Source: Cellulophaga sp. RHA19 | Lineage (GTDB): Bacteria; Bacteroidota; Bacteroidia; Flavobacteriales; Flavobacteriaceae | DNA length: 64,000 nt | Direction of reading: 5' to 3' | Assembly (NCBI RefSeq): GCF_002813425.1 | Contig: NZ_PHUL01000001.1 | Span: 434,001-498,000 of the forward strand | In this document: positions 62,043-64,000 of the stretch, in pieces | How the letters are laid out: the number at the start of each line of letters is the position of its first letter | How positions within the stretch are numbered: the stretch's first letter is position 1 | The notes under the pieces: generated by a model | Told to the model about the DNA's origin: nothing | The model's database searches: none | What the model saw: the letters and a program-made list of their open reading frames with translations, nothing else | Translations under genes and position numbers: made by a program

Positions 62043-62050
62043 TATATTTG
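62043..62050 (+). promoter_or_regulatory. Possible -7 box of the 77-residue gene
   Basis: TATATTTG is a perfect -7 box about 55 bases before the start codon at 62106; a -33 TTG is not obvious. Confidence 0.4.
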
Positions 62051-62105
62051 GCCATGTAACACATACTACAACTAGCTGTATTAACTCCTGAACCTTTACA
62101 AGAAA

Positions 62106-62339
62106 ATGATTATTGAAAAAGAAGAAAAATTTAAAGAGGTACTTTCTAAAATAGAAGGAAAAATTGACGAACAGAGCTTTTTTAATAAGTTCTTAGAGTT
62201 ATACCCTGAGGATTGGAAAAAACTTAAAATTACATTTTCAAAATTTAAGAGAAGTAAACAGTTTGGAAAAACAATTCCGTTACCTAAGCCAGAAACGTCA
62301 TTACGAAAAGAAATTAGATTATGGCTACAAAAGCAATAA
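62106..62339 (+). CDS. Small hypothetical protein (77 aa)
   Basis: This 77-residue protein is strongly basic and has no signal or membrane span. It begins MIIEKEEKFKEVLSKIEGKI and ends LRKEIRLWLQKQ. It is likely helical throughout. Function is unknown and no domain is recognised, though the Lys/Glu-rich helical make-up with WKKLKITFSKFKRSKQFG is consistent with a small nucleic-acid- or protein-binding protein. It lies 52 bases before the kelch gene. Confidence 0.6.
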   Translation: MIIEKEEKFKEVLSKIEGKIDEQSFFNKFLELYPEDWKKLKITFSKFKRSKQFGKTIPLPKPETSLRKEIRLWLQKQ

Positions 62340-62391
62340 ACTTAACTGCCATACTAATTGCTAACAAAGCACAAAACAATCCCTTTTAATT

Positions 62392-63729
62392 ATGAAATTT
62401 ACACTCTTATTTTTTTTGTTTACAATAGCGGTAAACGCACAAAACATAAAGGGAACTGTTTTGAACAAGGAAACCAACAAACCTATAGAAAATGTAAGCA
62501 TAACAATTAAAGGTGAATCTACAGGCACATATACCAACAGTAAAGGGCAATTTGCATTACATTACAGCTCAAAAATAAAATCTACTACCAAACTAATTTT
62601 TTCTAGTATTGGCTACAACAAAAAAGAAGTATTTGCCGAGGTACTAAAACAAAATAATTATGTTGTTTTTCTTTTACCCAAAGTAGAAAACTTAAAAGAG
62701 ATTATAGTTTCTTCTAATAAAAAATTAAAAAGAAATATTGGCTATAAAAAACTAGCAGAAATGCCTTTTGGTGTATCTAACTTTGGATCTACAATTATTA
62801 ATGATAAGCTGTACGTAACTGCTGGTGATTTATCTTTTATTGAAGAAAATGAAAAAAGAGCTATAGATAATTCTGAAACTATGTCTAAGTTAGTTTCAAA
62901 CTTAAAACTAAATGGCTCCTGGGAGGGTTATAGTAACAAAATACAGATATATGATTTTAAAAATAATTCTTGGGAAGTTACCAAGGAAAAACTAGATAAA
63001 AAGGCATTTCACAAAACAGTTGCTGTCAATAATAAATTATACATTTTTGGAGGTAAAACAATATCTCCAAACAAAAAGAGAGAATATTTAAATAATAAAA
63101 TTGAAATATTAAATACAGCCACAAATGAGATTGTTATTGATGATGCATACCCACACCAGGCTATAAATTTTACTGCCGTAACCTACCATGAGAATATAAT
63201 TATAATGGGAGGTTCTACCAAATTATTAGACAACGGAAAAAAATTGTATCGTAACAATTCTTATATATTTAATACCATTACAGGTTACTGGCACCAATTA
63301 ACAAATATGTTAAAAGACAAAGAAGCTAACGGTATAGCAGCAAATAACAAAGTCTTTTTAATTGGAGGTTTTCGTAACGGACCATTAAAGAATATTGAAT
63401 CTTACGATTTAGAAACTGCAAAATGGGAGTTAGAAGGAACATTATTTAACGGAATTGAAAAACCTGCACTAGCTTACAACAATAACATTATTTATATTTT
63501 CAACTCTAAAAAAATACTTACTTACAACACTAAAACAAATCTTTTAAAGGAGTATAAAATAGATATCCCTTTAAAATATGCCAATATGCATTATTTAAAT
63601 GGCAAGTTGTATATACTTGGTGGCTCTAATAGTTTTAATTACAAAATAAAGACCTCAAAAGAAGTATATAGTATAGACTTACAAGAGTTTAAAACAACAA
63701 AAGTTGCCAAGGAAAAATATATAAGTTAA
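62392..63729 (+). CDS. Exported kelch-repeat protein with carboxypeptidase-regulatory domain
   Basis: This 445-residue protein has a signal peptide (KFTLLFFLFTIAVNAQ), a CarboxypepD_reg-like domain (about 18-105; IKGTVLNKETNKPIENVSI) and then six kelch-like beta-propeller blades (about 120-430) such as VNNKLYIFGGKT, HENIIIMGGSTK, NNKVFLIGGFRN and LNGKLYILGGSNS. It probably binds a surface partner. No enzymatic residues are evident. Confidence 0.85.
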   Translation: MKFTLLFFLFTIAVNAQNIKGTVLNKETNKPIENVSITIKGESTGTYTNSKGQFALHYSSKIKSTTKLIFSSIGYNKKEVFAEVLKQNNYVVFLLPKVENLKEIIVSSNKKLKRNIGYKKLAEMPFGVSNFGSTIINDKLYVTAGDLSFIEENEKRAIDNSETMSKLVSNLKLNGSWEGYSNKIQIYDFKNNSWEVTKEKLDKKAFHKTVAVNNKLYIFGGKTISPNKKREYLNNKIEILNTATNEIVIDDAYPHQAINFTAVTYHENIIIMGGSTKLLDNGKKLYRNNSYIFNTITGYWHQLTNMLKDKEANGIAANNKVFLIGGFRNGPLKNIESYDLETAKWELEGTLFNGIEKPALAYNNNIIYIFNSKKILTYNTKTNLLKEYKIDIPLKYANMHYLNGKLYILGGSNSFNYKIKTSKEVYSIDLQEFKTTKVAKEKYIS

Positions 63730-63750
63730 ACAACAAGATACTTACAAATA

Positions 63751-63793
63751 AAAAAACCACAACAAACACCTAGTGCCCTTTGCGGTTTTTTTT
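63751..63793. terminator. Bidirectional terminator before the last minus-strand gene
   Basis: AAAAAACCACA (63751-63761) pairs with TGCGGTTTTTT (63781-63791) with one A-C mismatch; A- and T-runs on both sides serve both converging genes. Confidence 0.65.
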
Positions 63794-63811
63794 ATTCGAT
63801 TATTAAGTTTA

Positions 63812-64000
63812 TTAAACTTTATCAAAACTTAAAAACACTCTGTTGTCTTTATTGGCTGCAACATCTAAGTTTCCGTATATATACCCCATACCTGTGTGAG
63901 ATAATGATACAATTGGCCAATTGCTATTTAACACTGTAAAATCTGCTAGTTTGGTATCAAAATCTAACATTAAAATTAAACCATCTTTTTCTTGACTATT
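63812..64000 (-). CDS. C-terminal fragment of an unidentified protein (truncated by window edge)
   Basis: On the minus strand an open frame enters from the window edge and ends at TAA 63814-63812 after 62 codons: it reads NSQEKDGLILMLDFD at the start and ends RVFLSFDKV. It has no internal stop and a balanced composition with Trp-Pro-Ile and Gly-rich strands, suggesting the beta-rich end of an exported protein. There is too little to name it. Confidence 0.6.
   Translation of the reverse strand, partial: NSQEKDGLILMLDFDTKLADFTVLNSNWPIVSLSHTGMGYIYGNLDVAANKDNRVFLSFDKV

Overview
The window is a low-GC stretch of a Bacteroidota chromosome, almost certainly family Flavobacteriaceae; the genus cannot be fixed from sequence alone. 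Supporting signs are GLPGLI-family proteins, DUF1501/DUF1800 secretion partners, type IX secretion sorting tails, carboxypeptidase-regulatory plus beta-barrel receptors, an OlsF-type bifunctional acyltransferase, and promoters of the Bacteroidota type (-33 TTG/TTTG and -7 TAnnTTTG) with little use of Shine-Dalgarno sites. No rRNA, tRNA, transposase, recombinase or CRISPR array was found.

Layout. 1-8.0 kb is a housekeeping block: ribF (5' end cut by the window edge), an HTTM membrane protein, serS, a TPR protein, DUF4286, rsmA and mgtE. 8.0-15.3 kb holds an Lrp-type regulator divergent from a histidine decarboxylase, a PqqB-like lipoprotein, gamma-glutamyltransferase, a cupin, a 2-hydroxyacid dehydrogenase and small enzymes. 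15.3-21.6 kb is mostly on the minus strand: carboxypeptidase-regulatory protein, olsF-like acyltransferase, aspartate kinase and a diamine-acetyltransferase-like GNAT divergent from fructose-bisphosphatase, then a TerB-like protein. 21.8-29.0 kb is a tandem run of six GLPGLI-family proteins ending in an outer-membrane beta-barrel receptor. 29-45.3 kb returns to core genes (mfd, TlpA-like thioredoxin, YraN, DUF1800/DUF1501 pair, metG, ferritin, OmpA, tex), with two small genes of 56 and 57 residues.

46.0-59.75 kb is the most unusual part. A row of unrelated, mostly plus-strand accessory genes is separated by structured repeats of about 130 bp that look like integron attC sites. In three successive cassettes, the first 10 bases after the crossover point are perfectly complementary to the 10 bases that open the same cassette's 3' site (46035 with 47286, 47413 with 47976, 48105 with 50202), and a fourth matches over 9 bases (52129 with 53278). 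This is what integration of circular cassettes at attC predicts. No integrase gene lies in the window, so the region fits a cluster of attC sites lacking an integrase (CALIN), possibly of a lineage-specific type. Its cargo includes a nuclease-like protein, a membrane-anchored HerA/FtsK-like ATPase, a TraB/TIKI-like lipoprotein, a TlpA-like thioredoxin, small membrane proteins, an RDD protein, a reductase/HxlR pair and an alpha/beta hydrolase. A WapI-like immunity protein follows the last, degraded site.

60.2-64 kb returns to ordinary exported proteins: a PI-PLC-like enzyme with a type IX sorting tail, a kelch/carboxypeptidase-regulatory protein, and the C-terminus of a minus-strand gene running off the window.
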